Counted from the first letter of the stretch, positions 53,215 through 62,704 are shown. The stretch: 64,000 bases of DNA from Nevskiaceae bacterium (GCA_004298465.1 SCRT01000004.1:1-64000), one strand, 5' to 3'. Notes: generated by a model not told the origin, from the letters alone. Program-made: numbers and translations.

Positions 53215-54204
53215 TCAGTCTGTGGAGACAGCGTCCACCAATCCCCAGTCGCAGGCGGTGCGTGCGTCGATGCGCTGGCCGGACAGCACCCACCACGCCG
53301 TGCGCTGACGGCCGATGCGCCGTGCGATGCTGACGCAGCCGCCGGCACCGGGAATCAGGCCGTATTTCAGCTCCGGCAACTGGAACCAGGCATCCGGCGC
53401 GGCCACGACGCGCCCGGCGAAAGCCGGAAATTCGATGCCGGAGCCGATGCAGGCGCCGTGGACGTGGGCCGTCACACGGCTGGCGCAGGCCGCAAGCAGA
53501 CGGCCGGGCAGCGTGAGGCTGCGCACGGCGTGCGCCGTGGCGGCATCCGGTGCGGTGCCGAATTCATCCGGGGCGCCACCGGTGGAGAAGCACTTGCCGT
53601 GCGCGCGCAACGTGACGTGCCGAAGGGTGGCGTCGCCGAGCACCAGTTCCAACGCTTCCACCAGTGCGTCGCGCAGTTCCACCGTCATGGCGTTGCGCGT
53701 GGCCGGGCGGTTCAACGTCAGTGTCAGCCGGTCGTCCGTGCGCATCATTTCCACGGCGGGGCCGGTGGCGGTGGGCAAGGAATGGCGGTCGTGGGCGGCA
53801 CGCCAGCGGCGGAATTCCGCGCCGGCCTGCAGCGTGGCGTAGGCCAGCGATTCCAGCGTCAGGGCAGGCTCCAACGGCAGGCCGTCCATGGCGCGCAGCA
53901 CCTGCACCAGTGCGGCGGCGGCCAGCGGTGCGGTGGCGATGCGGGCGGCGAGTGCCTCGGCTTGCGTCGCAGTGGCAACCCCCACGTCGCAGACGGCAGC
54001 GAGCGGTCCGGTGCCGACCGCCAGCGTCGGACAGGGCAGGGCTGCGAGCCATTCCCGCACCGGTGGCTTCAGCGCGGCGTCGGCGGCAACGCGCAGGCAG
54101 AACGGCGGCGTCAGGGCGGAATATTCGCGCCGCGCGGCCGGATCGCGGGCCAGCGCGGCAACCGCCGCTGCCGTCAGGGGCGCTTCGGGTACGGGGCTGG
54201 CCAT
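53215..54204 (-). CDS. enoyl-CoA hydratase/isomerase with N-terminal extension
   Basis: A 329-residue crotonase-fold protein. The crotonase part begins near residue 150 (DDRLTLTLNRPATRNAM) with oxyanion-hole segments GKCFSTGG and HVHGACIGSGIEFPAFA and PELKYGLIPGAGG. About 150 Ala-rich residues precede it, and the C-terminal helices are short, so the architecture is atypical. Hydration or isomerisation of an enoyl-CoA is the natural role in this acyl-CoA set. It starts 113 bp before a divergent SDR gene. Confidence 0.82.
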   Translation of the reverse strand: MASPVPEAPLTAAAVAALARDPAARREYSALTPPFCLRVAADAALKPPVREWLAALPCPTLAVGTGPLAAVCDVGVATATQAEALAARIATAPLAAAALVQVLRAMDGLPLEPALTLESLAYATLQAGAEFRRWRAAHDRHSLPTATGPAVEMMRTDDRLTLTLNRPATRNAMTVELRDALVEALELVLGDATLRHVTLRAHGKCFSTGGAPDEFGTAPDAATAHAVRSLTLPGRLLAACASRVTAHVHGACIGSGIEFPAFAGRVVAAPDAWFQLPELKYGLIPGAGGCVSIARRIGRQRTAWWVLSGQRIDARTACDWGLVDAVSTD

Positions 54205-54317
54205 GAGAGCGGTTCCATTGCGCGTTCATTCTATCGGCCACATTGCGGTCTGCCGGTCACGGGGCCTCATCCGTTCGTGCCATACGGAATTCCCCGCTGC
54301 TTGCGTATCTTCCCGAC

Positions 54318-55226
54318 ATGGAAACGCATTACGCCGTGGTGACGGGCGCGGCCGGCGGCCTGGGGCTGGGGATCGCGACGCGGCTGCTGGGCCTGGGCTG
54401 GGATGTCGCGCTGCTGGACGTGAACGAGCCGGCGCTGGCGCGCGCCCAGACTGATTTGCAGACTGCGTTTCCCGGCGCCGTCGTGAACCGCCTTGCCGTC
54501 GACCTCGCGCAGCCGGCCTCCATCCGTGCCGCGGGGGCGGCGCTGGCGGGCGGCGCGCGGCCGATCGATGCGCTCGTCAACAACGCCGGCATCTACCCGC
54601 CGTCGCAGCGGACGTTGAGCGCGGAAGGCCAGGAGCTGTCCTTCGCCATCGGCCACCTCGGCCATTTTCGCTTGACACATGTCCTGTGGCCGTTGCTGGA
54701 GGCGGCGCCGGCCGCGCGCGTGGTGTCGATCTCCAGCCTCATCCAGCGCTACGCGCGGCTGTATTTCGACGACCTCACCTTGGCGCGGCGCTACACCCCG
54801 GTCACGGCCTATCGCCAGACGAAACTCGCCTGTCTGCTGTTCGCGCTGGAGCTGCACCAGCGGCTGGAGAAAGCCGGTTCGCGCATCGCCAGCTACGCTG
54901 CGCATCCTGGCGTGTGCCGCACCGGCATCGGCCGCAACCGCCGCGTGGCGGCCACGGATTCCGCGTGGCAGCGGGTGGCGACGTGGGTGCTCGGCTTCGG
55001 GCTCGACCATTTCGGCCAGACGCCGGCCGAAGGTGCGGAACCGGCGGCACTGGCGTCGTCGTCGGGTCGTTTCCCGCCAGGCAGCTTCGTCGGCCCAACC
55101 GGATTCCTGGACATGGCCGGGCCGGTGGGGCTGGTACGCCTCGGCCGCGTCGCACAGCAGCCGAAGGCGGCGACACGGCTGTGGGCGCAGACCGAAGCGC
55201 TCACTGGCCTGCGCTGGCCGCTGTGA
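54318..55226 (+). CDS. short-chain dehydrogenase/reductase (retinol-dehydrogenase-like)
   Basis: A 302-residue SDR: VVTGAAGGLGLGIATRLL for NAD(P), LVNNAGIYPP, catalytic Ser in VSISSLIQ and Tyr/Lys in YRQTKLACLLF, with AAHPGVCRTG. The long C-terminal part and the lysine surroundings resemble retinol dehydrogenase/protochlorophyllide reductase-like SDRs. The start is ATG 54318; earlier in-frame ATGs lack family similarity. Its stop overlaps the next start as TGATG. Confidence 0.88.
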   Translation: METHYAVVTGAAGGLGLGIATRLLGLGWDVALLDVNEPALARAQTDLQTAFPGAVVNRLAVDLAQPASIRAAGAALAGGARPIDALVNNAGIYPPSQRTLSAEGQELSFAIGHLGHFRLTHVLWPLLEAAPAARVVSISSLIQRYARLYFDDLTLARRYTPVTAYRQTKLACLLFALELHQRLEKAGSRIASYAAHPGVCRTGIGRNRRVAATDSAWQRVATWVLGFGLDHFGQTPAEGAEPAALASSSGRFPPGSFVGPTGFLDMAGPVGLVRLGRVAQQPKAATRLWAQTEALTGLRWPL

Positions 55227-56518
55227 TGCCGGACAGGGCTGCGTACCCGGAACTGCAAGGTGCCGTGCCACTGTCCGCCTCGAGCCCGGCGCTTGCGCGT
55301 GCGCTGACGCCATGGACACTAGGGCCACTGCAGTTGCGCAACCGCGTCATCAAGGCCGCGACGAACGAGGGCATGGCGATTGGCATGCGGCCGAGCCAGG
55401 CACTGGTGGAACACCACCGCGCCATTGCCCGCGGTGGCGCGGGACTGACGACGGTGGCGTACTGCGCGGTGGAACGCGATGGCCGGACGTTTCCCGACCA
55501 GCTCGTGCTGGCGCCGGAGAACCTTGCGGCGTTGGCGGTGCTGACGGCCGCCGTTCACGCCGAGGGCGGCGCGGTCAGCGCGCAGATCACGCACGGCGGC
55601 GCATTCAACTTCCTGTCCGAGATGGAGCACGGCACGGTCTGGAGCGCCTCGGGCGGGCTCAACCCGATGGGTTTCCTGCAGGGCCGGCTGTTCAAGAAAG
55701 CCATGACCCGCGCGGCCATGACGCAAATTCGCGACGCCTTCGTTGCCGGCGCGCGGCTGGCCCGGCAGGCCGGCTTCGATGCGGTCGAGATCCACATGGG
55801 GCACGGCTACCTGCTCAGCCAGTTCCTGTCCCCGAAATACAACCACCGCAAGCCGCCCTACGGGGGCGATGCCGCCGCCCGCGCACGCTTTCCCTGCGAA
55901 GTGCTGGCAGCGGTGCGCGATGCGGTGGGTGACACCACCGGCGTGGCCTGCAAGCTGAGCATGTTCGAGCGCTGGTCGCAGCGCGGTCAGGTAGATGCCG
56001 CGTTGACGGTTGCGCAGCGCCTGCAGGCCAGCGGCGCGCACCTGCTGGTGCTGAGTGCCGGGATGAACGTGGAAGCGCCATGGGCGATCTTCGGCAGCCG
56101 CCTGCCGCCGTCGGCAACGCGTGGCGCCGGTACGCTGCTGCTGCGTGCGGCGGGCTGGATGGTGCAGCGCCAGCAGCCGAAGATCGTCTACGAAGACCTC
56201 TACCTGCTGCCTTCCGCCCGCCAGATGCGCGCCGGGCTGTCGCTGCCGCTCGCCTATCTGGGTGGCGTGCGTTCCGTCGCGGACATCGAGACGGTGATGC
56301 GGGAGGGCTTCGATGCCGTGGTGATGGGCCGTGCGCTGTTGCACGACCCGGATCTGCTGCGGCATTTCCGTGAAGGTGAAGTCCGCCGTTCCGGGTGCAC
56401 CACCTGCAACGAATGCGTGGGCACCATGTACGGGCCTGCCGGAACGCACTGCGTGCTGACGCAACAGGGCGACGTGTGCCTGCGCCGGACGCCGGTGCTG
56501 CCCCCGCCGGATATGTAG
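55226..56518 (+). CDS. OYE-family NADH:flavin oxidoreductase with Cys cluster
   Basis: A 430-residue TIM-barrel FMN enzyme. It shows RNRVIKAATNEGMA, QITHGGAFN, the substrate region EIHMGHGYLLSQFLSP followed by NHRKPPYGGD, and YLGGVRSVADIETVMREGFD for phosphate binding. The C-terminus has CTTCNECVG and a further Cys 11 residues on, similar to the 4Fe-4S motif of 2,4-dienoyl-CoA reductases (which has x3 in the last gap), but the second FAD/NADPH domain of those enzymes is missing. It could reduce an enone or dienoyl-CoA. The overlap with the SDR gene suggests joint function. Confidence 0.85.
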   Translation: MPDRAAYPELQGAVPLSASSPALARALTPWTLGPLQLRNRVIKAATNEGMAIGMRPSQALVEHHRAIARGGAGLTTVAYCAVERDGRTFPDQLVLAPENLAALAVLTAAVHAEGGAVSAQITHGGAFNFLSEMEHGTVWSASGGLNPMGFLQGRLFKKAMTRAAMTQIRDAFVAGARLARQAGFDAVEIHMGHGYLLSQFLSPKYNHRKPPYGGDAAARARFPCEVLAAVRDAVGDTTGVACKLSMFERWSQRGQVDAALTVAQRLQASGAHLLVLSAGMNVEAPWAIFGSRLPPSATRGAGTLLLRAAGWMVQRQQPKIVYEDLYLLPSARQMRAGLSLPLAYLGGVRSVADIETVMREGFDAVVMGRALLHDPDLLRHFREGEVRRSGCTTCNECVGTMYGPAGTHCVLTQQGDVCLRRTPVLPPPDM

Positions 56519-56588
56519 GCGTGAAATCCGGGCCGATCATCGTGGTTTTCCAGTAGGCTTTCGCCCGTCGCACGGAAAGGAAATCGCC

Positions 56589-57572
56589 ATGGCCGAAGGG
56601 CTGCCAACGCCGGAACACGTGGTCCTGAAGACCTTGCAGGTCGGCCTGCGCTCGCGCTTCATCATCCTGCTGCTGCGGCTGTTCCTGCGGCCGTGGCTGG
56701 CGCGCGTGATGCGCGGGCCGATCGAGCGGCTGTGCAGGGTGCAGCTGATGATCGCCAGCCGCCCGTGCGGCGACACCTCGGGGCTGGCTTTCCGCTATCG
56801 CGTCATCGGCCGCGCGCCACACGCGGTCCCGGGCTGGGTGGCGGGCGATCTGCTCAACCCGCGCGGCCGCGCCGTGCTCTATATTCATGGCGGGGCCTTC
56901 GTGCTGCCGGCGTCACCCGACCAGCACGGCCGGCTGATGACGCGGCTGTGCTTCGATCTGGACGCGGACGGTTTTCTCGTCGACTACCGCCTGGCGCCGC
57001 AGAACAAGTTTCCAGCGGCGCTGGACGACTGTGAACGGGCCTACCGCGCGCTGCTGGAGCAGGGTTACGCACCACGCCACATCGTGGTAGCCGGCGAGTC
57101 CGCGGGCGGTACGCTGGTGCTCGGCCTGCTGCAGCGTATCCGTGCCGCGGGCCTGCCGATGCCGGCCTGCGCGGTGCCGATCTCGCCGGCGGCGGACGTC
57201 GGGCGCATCCACGGCATCCCGGCGCGTACTTCGCGCCAGCGCCACGACCCGCTGCTGGGGTTGGCCGCCTTCGCCGCGCTCGGCGACGCCTATGTCGGCG
57301 AGCACGATACGGCGGACCCGCTGCTGTCGCCGCTGTACGCGGACTTCACGGGTTTTCCGCCACTGTATTTCATCGCCAGCAACAACGAAGTGTTGCGTGA
57401 CGACAGCATCCTGCTGGCAATGCGCGCACGCGACGCGGGCGTGGCCGTGAAGGTGGATATCTGGCCGGTGCTGCCGCACGCGTTCCCGGTGCTGGAGAAC
57501 TGGCTGGTCGAAGCGCGCGCGGCACGCGAGGACATCGTGGCGTTCATGCGCCGGTACTTGCCGCCCGCCTGA
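56589..57572 (+). CDS. alpha/beta hydrolase (HSL-family esterase)
   Basis: A 327-residue esterase of the hormone-sensitive-lipase type. YIHGGAFVLPASPDQHGRL carries the HGGA oxyanion hole, and GESAGGTLVLGLLQ the nucleophilic serine. The acid is expected in the FIASNNEVLRDDS region and the histidine in LPHAFPVLENWL. A hydrophobic N-terminal stretch (FIILLLRLFLRPWLARVM) suggests a membrane anchor. It could cleave esters, for example lactones made by a Baeyer-Villiger enzyme or storage esters from the neighbouring WS/DGAT; both are guesses. Convergent with the WS/DGAT gene. Confidence 0.88.
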   Translation: MAEGLPTPEHVVLKTLQVGLRSRFIILLLRLFLRPWLARVMRGPIERLCRVQLMIASRPCGDTSGLAFRYRVIGRAPHAVPGWVAGDLLNPRGRAVLYIHGGAFVLPASPDQHGRLMTRLCFDLDADGFLVDYRLAPQNKFPAALDDCERAYRALLEQGYAPRHIVVAGESAGGTLVLGLLQRIRAAGLPMPACAVPISPAADVGRIHGIPARTSRQRHDPLLGLAAFAALGDAYVGEHDTADPLLSPLYADFTGFPPLYFIASNNEVLRDDSILLAMRARDAGVAVKVDIWPVLPHAFPVLENWLVEARAAREDIVAFMRRYLPPA

Positions 57573-57599
57573 GCCCGACCCGGGCGGAGCGCCGGCCCG

Positions 57600-59054
57600 C
57601 TACCTCGGCGTGGCCTTGGCTCTGGTGGTCGGTTTCCGGGGTCCGCCATGTGCGGTCGGGGTTTTCCTGCGGCGTGCCCTGTGGCCAATGCCGAGCGCGC
57701 TTTCCAGTTCCGGCAGCGCTTCTCCCAGATAGACGGCAAGCCGTTGCAAGTGTGGCAGTGCGTCGCGGCAGCCGGTGAAACCGACGGCAATGGAGTCGGC
57801 GTAGCCGACGAGCGTGATGTTCAGCGCGTAGCCGTCGAACAGGATCGACATGGGGTACATCGCTTCCAGCTCCGCGCCGAACAGGTACAGCGGCACCTTC
57901 GACACCACGAGATTCGAGATCGTCACGTTGAACAGCAGCGGCAGCTTCGGCAGCGTGCCGGTGATCTGCCCGAGGATAAGTGGCGACAGGCCCATCAGCG
58001 TGAGCTGGGTGGCGGCAGCGGGCGTGAGGGTGTTGATCTCGGTCTTGGACAGGGCGGTGACGCGGTGGACTTCGCGCAGCCGCTGTGCAGGGTCTGCCGT
58101 GCGTGTGCCCAGCGGGCAGACGAAGCCGGCCACCACGTTGCCGGTCGTGCCTTCGGCGCGCGCGAGCCCGACCGGGACCGACGCCAGCAGCGTGTGCCGG
58201 GGCAGTGCCTTGTGTTCGATCAGATAGCGTCGCAGTGCGCCGCCGCACAGTGCGATGACGACGTCGTTGATGCTGCAGTCCGTTGCCCGGGCGACCGCCT
58301 TGACCCGGGCCAGTGAGAGCACTTGTGTGCCCAGGCGGCGATGCTGCGAGATCGGTACGTTGAGGATGCTGCGCGGCGTCTCGAACGGCGCACGCATGCC
58401 GCTGCCCCGGCCGCCCTTGCTCATTTCCCACAGCGCCTTGGCGAGCAGCGGCACGGCGCGCAGTTGCTTGCGGGCCTTTTCACGTTGCACGGCCCAGCGT
58501 TCCCGGGTATTCAGAACCCTGGCAGCGTGGGCATCCGCGGGTGGTGTGGACAGGTCGGCGAACGGATCGCGGGGGTCGTGCGGGTCTGCGCTGAGCCAGC
58601 GGTGCAGCAGCTTGAGCATGGCCATGCCATCCGCGGCGCTGTGGTGTACCTTGAAGTAGATGGCGAAGCGGTGGCCTTCCAGCCCTTCGATGAGGTGGCA
58701 TTCCCACGGCGGATGACGCAGGTCGAGCGGGTAGGAATGCAGGCGCGCCACGAGTTCCCCGAGTTCGCGCTCGCTGCCAGGTTGTGGCAGTGCGGAATGG
58801 CGCACGTGGTATTCCGGATCGTAGTGCACGGGTACCCACACCGGCACCGGGTGGCGCAGCGACGGGCCGACGATGGCGCAGTCCATCGGTGGTGGCAGCA
58901 GCACCTTGCGCCGCATCTTCGCCAGCAGTTCGCGAGGGAAGCCCGCCGGCGCGTCATGCGGCAGGTGAAACGTCAGCAGCACGCCGATGTGCATGGGCGT
59001 GCGTGTCGTTTCCATGTAGAGGAAGGTGGTGTCGACGGCTCCCAGTTTCGGCAT
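57600..59054 (-). CDS. wax ester synthase/diacylglycerol acyltransferase
   Basis: A 484-residue WS/DGAT enzyme making wax esters or triacylglycerol from fatty acyl-CoA. The catalytic motif HHxxxDG is VHHSAADGMAML near residue 135; the start MPKLGAVDTTFLYMETTRTP, the SINDVVIALCGGALRRYL segment and the NVTISNL-type PLF-adjacent region are normal for the family. The basic C-terminal tail (RRRKTPTAHGGPRKPTTRAK) is longer than usual. It suggests storage of neutral lipid, as in many hydrocarbon degraders. Confidence 0.93.
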   Translation of the reverse strand: MPKLGAVDTTFLYMETTRTPMHIGVLLTFHLPHDAPAGFPRELLAKMRRKVLLPPPMDCAIVGPSLRHPVPVWVPVHYDPEYHVRHSALPQPGSERELGELVARLHSYPLDLRHPPWECHLIEGLEGHRFAIYFKVHHSAADGMAMLKLLHRWLSADPHDPRDPFADLSTPPADAHAARVLNTRERWAVQREKARKQLRAVPLLAKALWEMSKGGRGSGMRAPFETPRSILNVPISQHRRLGTQVLSLARVKAVARATDCSINDVVIALCGGALRRYLIEHKALPRHTLLASVPVGLARAEGTTGNVVAGFVCPLGTRTADPAQRLREVHRVTALSKTEINTLTPAAATQLTLMGLSPLILGQITGTLPKLPLLFNVTISNLVVSKVPLYLFGAELEAMYPMSILFDGYALNITLVGYADSIAVGFTGCRDALPHLQRLAVYLGEALPELESALGIGHRARRRKTPTAHGGPRKPTTRAKATPR

Positions 59055-59197
59055 GGCCCGGGCGGTGTGCAGGTACGCCGTTACTGTACGCTGCCAAACG
59101 GGGTGCAGTCCCTACTCACTTTGGACGAAGCTTGGAGTCGCTTCGCGCCCGTAATGTGCGTGAAGTCGGTGGCTGCGGCTTTATCCAGGGAGGAGTT

Positions 59198-61174
59198 ATG
59201 TCGATCAACCGGACCCCGTCTTCGCGTGCACGCGCCTGCCTCAGTGCCGCGCTCGTCGGTGCCGGCCTGATGGCTGCCGGCCCGGCTGCCGCGGCGCTCG
59301 CGGATCTGGCCGGCGGTGTCACTGCCGACTACAAGCTGAACCTGACCTACGGCGCCGCGATGCGCATGGACAAGCAGTCCCAGGCGCTGATCAACGGGCC
59401 GATCGACCAGTTCCAGTTCTTCGTCGCACCGGCAACCGCGTCCGGCCAGAATCCCCAGCTGCTGGGCTTTTCCCACCCCGGTTTCCCCACCACCATCAAC
59501 TTCGATGACGGCGACCGCAACTTCAAGCAGTATTCACTCATCAACAATCGCGCCACGGCCTTCGGCGAGCTGAACCTGAGCAAGGGCTACTACGGCTTCC
59601 ACATCAGCGGTGACGCGTTCTACGACCAGGCCTACCACCGCCCGAACGACAACACGTCGCCGGCAACGGTCAACAAGATCGAGGGCAACTGGCCGAACGT
59701 TGACTGGCCGGCAAATCCCGGCTTCAACCGTTTCTCGAACGACACCCGCTACTTCGATGGCGGGCGCCTGCGCGTCCTTGACGCGTATGGCTACGGCACG
59801 TGGTTCTTCGGCAAGGAATCCAGCCTGAATCTGCGCGTGGGCCGCCAGCTCGTGGCCTGGGGGCAGAGCCTGTTCTTCTCCGGGCTGGCGCTTGCGCAAT
59901 CGCGCGCCGACGCCACGAAGAGCTTCGTGCCGGGCGCGGACGTCAAGAGCATCCTGCTGCCGACGAACCAGGCCTCGTTCCGCCTGAACGTGGTGCCGGC
60001 GCTGACCTTCGTTGGCTACTACAAATTGGAATACGCGAGCACCGAACTGTTTCCGGTGGGCGACTACTTCTCGCCGTCTGACGCCATCGGCCCCGGTGCG
60101 ACGTTCGTCTACGGTGCCGCCAATCCGCTCGTCGGCACCGGCAACTGCACCGGCCTGTTGTCGAACATCCAGGCTTTCGGCACCACGACGAACCTCGGTT
60201 TCCTGGAACCGCTGGTATGCGGCACGCTGGGCACGCTGACCGGCGGCTCGACGGGTCTGCTGGACCAGCCTTTCATCCGCACCGAACGCCTCGCCGACCT
60301 GCGGCCGAGCAACGGCGGCCAGTACGGCGTCGGCGTGGACTACGCGGTGACGAATGTCACGTCCGTCGGGTTCCATTACCTGCGCTATTCCAACGCCAAC
60401 CCCACGGTGCAGTTGAACGTCGGCTTCGCGCCATTCGCGCGCAACGTGAACGGGTTGCCCACCAGCGACCTGATCTCCACCGCGATCTTCAACCAGCTCG
60501 TCCCGGTGTCCTACAACGTCAAGTATTTCGACGGCATCCACATGTACAGCCTGTCGTATTCGACAGTGCTGGGCCCCATCAACGTGGGTGGCGAGATCAA
60601 CTATCGCGAGGGCATAGACACGGCTGTGACGGCCGAGATCTCGGGCGTTGTTAGCCCGGTGTTCACGCGCAGCAATATGACACAGGCGCTGGTTTCGGCG
60701 CTGTATGTGACGAACCCGGATTTCTTCTTCGACGACCTGATTTTCACCGGGGAAGCGGGTGTGCTGCATGTCAACGACGTGACCGGCGTCAAGCCTTCGC
60801 CCGGCATCGACACCGCGAAGTTCGGCGGCGGGAAGGAACTGTTCTACAGCCGCAACTCGTGGGGTGCGCAGATGTTGACGATCCCGACGGCCCACAACCT
60901 GTTCTCGGGCTGGGACCTGTCCACGCCGGTCGGCTTCTCGATGTTGAGGGGCAACCCGGCGATGGCGGGCGCGTTCGGCGCGCTGTATGGCGATGGCGAC
61001 AAGCGCCTGAGCGTGGGCGTCACGATGCAGTACCTACAGAACCTGCGCATCGGCGCCAGCTATAATTTCTTCTTTGGCGACGTGAACCGCGCCATCGGCA
61101 AGAGCCTGCTTAAGGCCAACCCCTACGCGGATCGCAACTACGTAACGCTCAGCGTGTCCTACGATATTTTCTGA
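59198..61174 (+). CDS. DUF1302 outer-membrane protein
   Basis: A 658-residue exported beta-barrel-like protein. The signal peptide MSINRTPSSRARACLSAALV continues through GAGLMAAGPAAAALA. DUF1302 features include YKLNLTYGAAMRM, LRVGRQLVAWGQSLFFSGLA, and a C-terminal strand ending in aromatic residue (YVTLSVSYDIF). Members form large outer-membrane proteins together with DUF1329 partners, probably handling hydrophobic compounds. ATG 59198 is preceded by GGGAGGAG; the frame upstream runs inside the opposing WS/DGAT gene. The flavin reductase gene starts 2 bp after its stop. Confidence 0.9.
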   Translation: MSINRTPSSRARACLSAALVGAGLMAAGPAAAALADLAGGVTADYKLNLTYGAAMRMDKQSQALINGPIDQFQFFVAPATASGQNPQLLGFSHPGFPTTINFDDGDRNFKQYSLINNRATAFGELNLSKGYYGFHISGDAFYDQAYHRPNDNTSPATVNKIEGNWPNVDWPANPGFNRFSNDTRYFDGGRLRVLDAYGYGTWFFGKESSLNLRVGRQLVAWGQSLFFSGLALAQSRADATKSFVPGADVKSILLPTNQASFRLNVVPALTFVGYYKLEYASTELFPVGDYFSPSDAIGPGATFVYGAANPLVGTGNCTGLLSNIQAFGTTTNLGFLEPLVCGTLGTLTGGSTGLLDQPFIRTERLADLRPSNGGQYGVGVDYAVTNVTSVGFHYLRYSNANPTVQLNVGFAPFARNVNGLPTSDLISTAIFNQLVPVSYNVKYFDGIHMYSLSYSTVLGPINVGGEINYREGIDTAVTAEISGVVSPVFTRSNMTQALVSALYVTNPDFFFDDLIFTGEAGVLHVNDVTGVKPSPGIDTAKFGGGKELFYSRNSWGAQMLTIPTAHNLFSGWDLSTPVGFSMLRGNPAMAGAFGALYGDGDKRLSVGVTMQYLQNLRIGASYNFFFGDVNRAIGKSLLKANPYADRNYVTLSVSYDIF

Positions 61175-61175
61175 T

Positions 61176-62174
61176 GTGGCAGATATTTCGCGCATGATCG
61201 ATCCGACGGCCCTTCGCAGGGCGCTGGGCAACTTCGCGACCGGCGTCACGATTATCACGACGCGCGGTCGCACCGGGGCGCCGGTCGGGTTGACCGCCAA
61301 CAGCTTCAATTCCGTCTCGCTGAATCCACCGCTGGTGCTGTGGAGCCTGGCGAACAGCGCGCTGAGCCTGGCGGATTTCAAGGTGGCGGAATACTGGGCG
61401 GTACACGTGCTGACGGCGGATCAGACGGAATTGTCGAGCCGTTTCGCGCGCCGCGGCGGGGACAAGTTCCATGCGCTCGACATCGAGGTGGGGCTCGGCG
61501 ACGTCCCGCTGCTCACGGGTTGTGCGGCGCGATTCCAGTGCCGCACCGTGTCGCGCCACGAAGGCGGTGACCACGTCATCTTCATCGGCGAGGTGCTGGC
61601 GTTCGACAGTTCCGGCAGCGCGCCGCTGGTGTTCCACGGCGGGCGCTACGCGCACGCCACGCCCCGCGACCTGGTGGACCGCAAGCCGCGCACCGGCCAT
61701 CTCGCCGGCAGCTTCAGCGACGAATTCCTCGGTTACCTGTTGGGGCGCAGCCATTTCTGCTTCTTCTCGCAGTTGCGGCCGTGCCTGGAGCAGGCGCAGC
61801 TGGACGACATGATGTTCTACGTCCTGTCCACGCTCACGCTGCGCCCGCGCTGGGCCAGCGAAGACCTCGCCGAAGGCGTGCCAGGTGTGCTCAACGAGCG
61901 CCGTATGCAGGCGCTCGAGGCGCTGATCGATCGTGGATTGGCGTGTGCGGAAGGGCCCGGTTCCGAATATGCACTGACGCCCGCCGGCCGCGATCTGGCC
62001 CTGTCGCTGATCGCGACGGCCAAGAGCATCGAGTCGCAGGTGCTGGATGAACTCGGGCATTCGGATGCCGTCGTCCTGAAATCCATGCTCAACCGCCTGC
62101 TGCAGATCGTCGATCGGCGTTCCGGCCAGTTGCCGTGGCCGGACGAGGCCCCGACGAACGGCACATCGGGCTGA
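61176..62174 (+). CDS. flavin reductase with C-terminal MarR-like domain
   Basis: A 332-residue protein. Residues 1-165 are an HpaC-like flavin reductase (RALGNFATGVTIITTRG, GLTANSFNSVSLNPPLVLWS, FHGGRYAHATP). Residues about 190-320 look like a winged-helix MarR domain (LDDMMFYVLSTL, LEALIDRGLACAEGPGSEYALTPAGRDLA). This arrangement matches the reductase C1 of p-hydroxyphenylacetate hydroxylase from Acinetobacter, where the MarR-like tail makes activity depend on the aromatic substrate. The start is GTG 61176, or ATG 61194. Its partner oxygenase is not in the window. Confidence 0.85.
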   Translation: MADISRMIDPTALRRALGNFATGVTIITTRGRTGAPVGLTANSFNSVSLNPPLVLWSLANSALSLADFKVAEYWAVHVLTADQTELSSRFARRGGDKFHALDIEVGLGDVPLLTGCAARFQCRTVSRHEGGDHVIFIGEVLAFDSSGSAPLVFHGGRYAHATPRDLVDRKPRTGHLAGSFSDEFLGYLLGRSHFCFFSQLRPCLEQAQLDDMMFYVLSTLTLRPRWASEDLAEGVPGVLNERRMQALEALIDRGLACAEGPGSEYALTPAGRDLALSLIATAKSIESQVLDELGHSDAVVLKSMLNRLLQIVDRRSGQLPWPDEAPTNGTSG

Positions 62175-62260
62175 AAATAGCGCGATTCCGCGTTGAGTAC
62201 CGTCAAGGTTGGCTAGAGTGGCGCGCGTGATAATCGCGGCGCTGGAGATGAGGGCTGGAA

Positions 62261-62584
62261 ATGACACATGTCGTAACGGAAAACTGCATCAAGTGCAAAT
62301 ACACGGATTGCGTGGAAGTCTGCCCGGTGGATTGCTTCCACGAAGGCGAGAACTTCCTTGCCATCGACCCCGAGGAATGCATTGACTGCACGCTGTGCGT
62401 GCCGGAATGTCCGGCCGAGGCGATCTTTTCCGAGGACGACGTGCCGGCCGACATGCAGGCGTTCTTCGACATCAACCGCGAGCTTTCTCGCGGCTGGCCG
62501 GTGCTGACGCGCAAGAAGGATGCGCTGCCGGGCGCGGATGCCGTCAATGGCACGAAGGGCAAGCTCCCCGACCTGATCCGCTGA
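62261..62584 (+). CDS. fdxA: 7Fe ferredoxin
   Basis: A 107-residue FdxA-type ferredoxin with one 3Fe-4S and one 4Fe-4S cluster. The cysteine pattern [20 protein letters not shown] in the first half and [16 protein letters not shown] in the second is intact; the C-terminal extension is the usual one. GATAAT at 62229-62234 could be a -10 element. Electron partner unknown; it may be a general housekeeping carrier. Confidence 0.95.
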   Translation: MTHVVTENCIKCKYTDCVEVCPVDCFHEGENFLAIDPEECIDCTLCVPECPAEAIFSEDDVPADMQAFFDINRELSRGWPVLTRKKDALPGADAVNGTKGKLPDLIR

Positions 62585-62704
62585 GAGCGCCTGCGCGGGC
62601 GCGCCGCACCCGTCCTGCATCCGCCGGGATGCGGGCCGACGTGTCACGATGGAACGGTCGGACGCTCGCAGGGTCTGACGTCCACTGTTCTGGCGGAGAC
62701 CCTC

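Noticed and set aside
62617..62632. GCATCC-GCCG-GGATGC hairpin after fdxA as a terminator
   Set aside because: The 6-bp stem is not followed by a T-run; it may be chance in GC-rich DNA.
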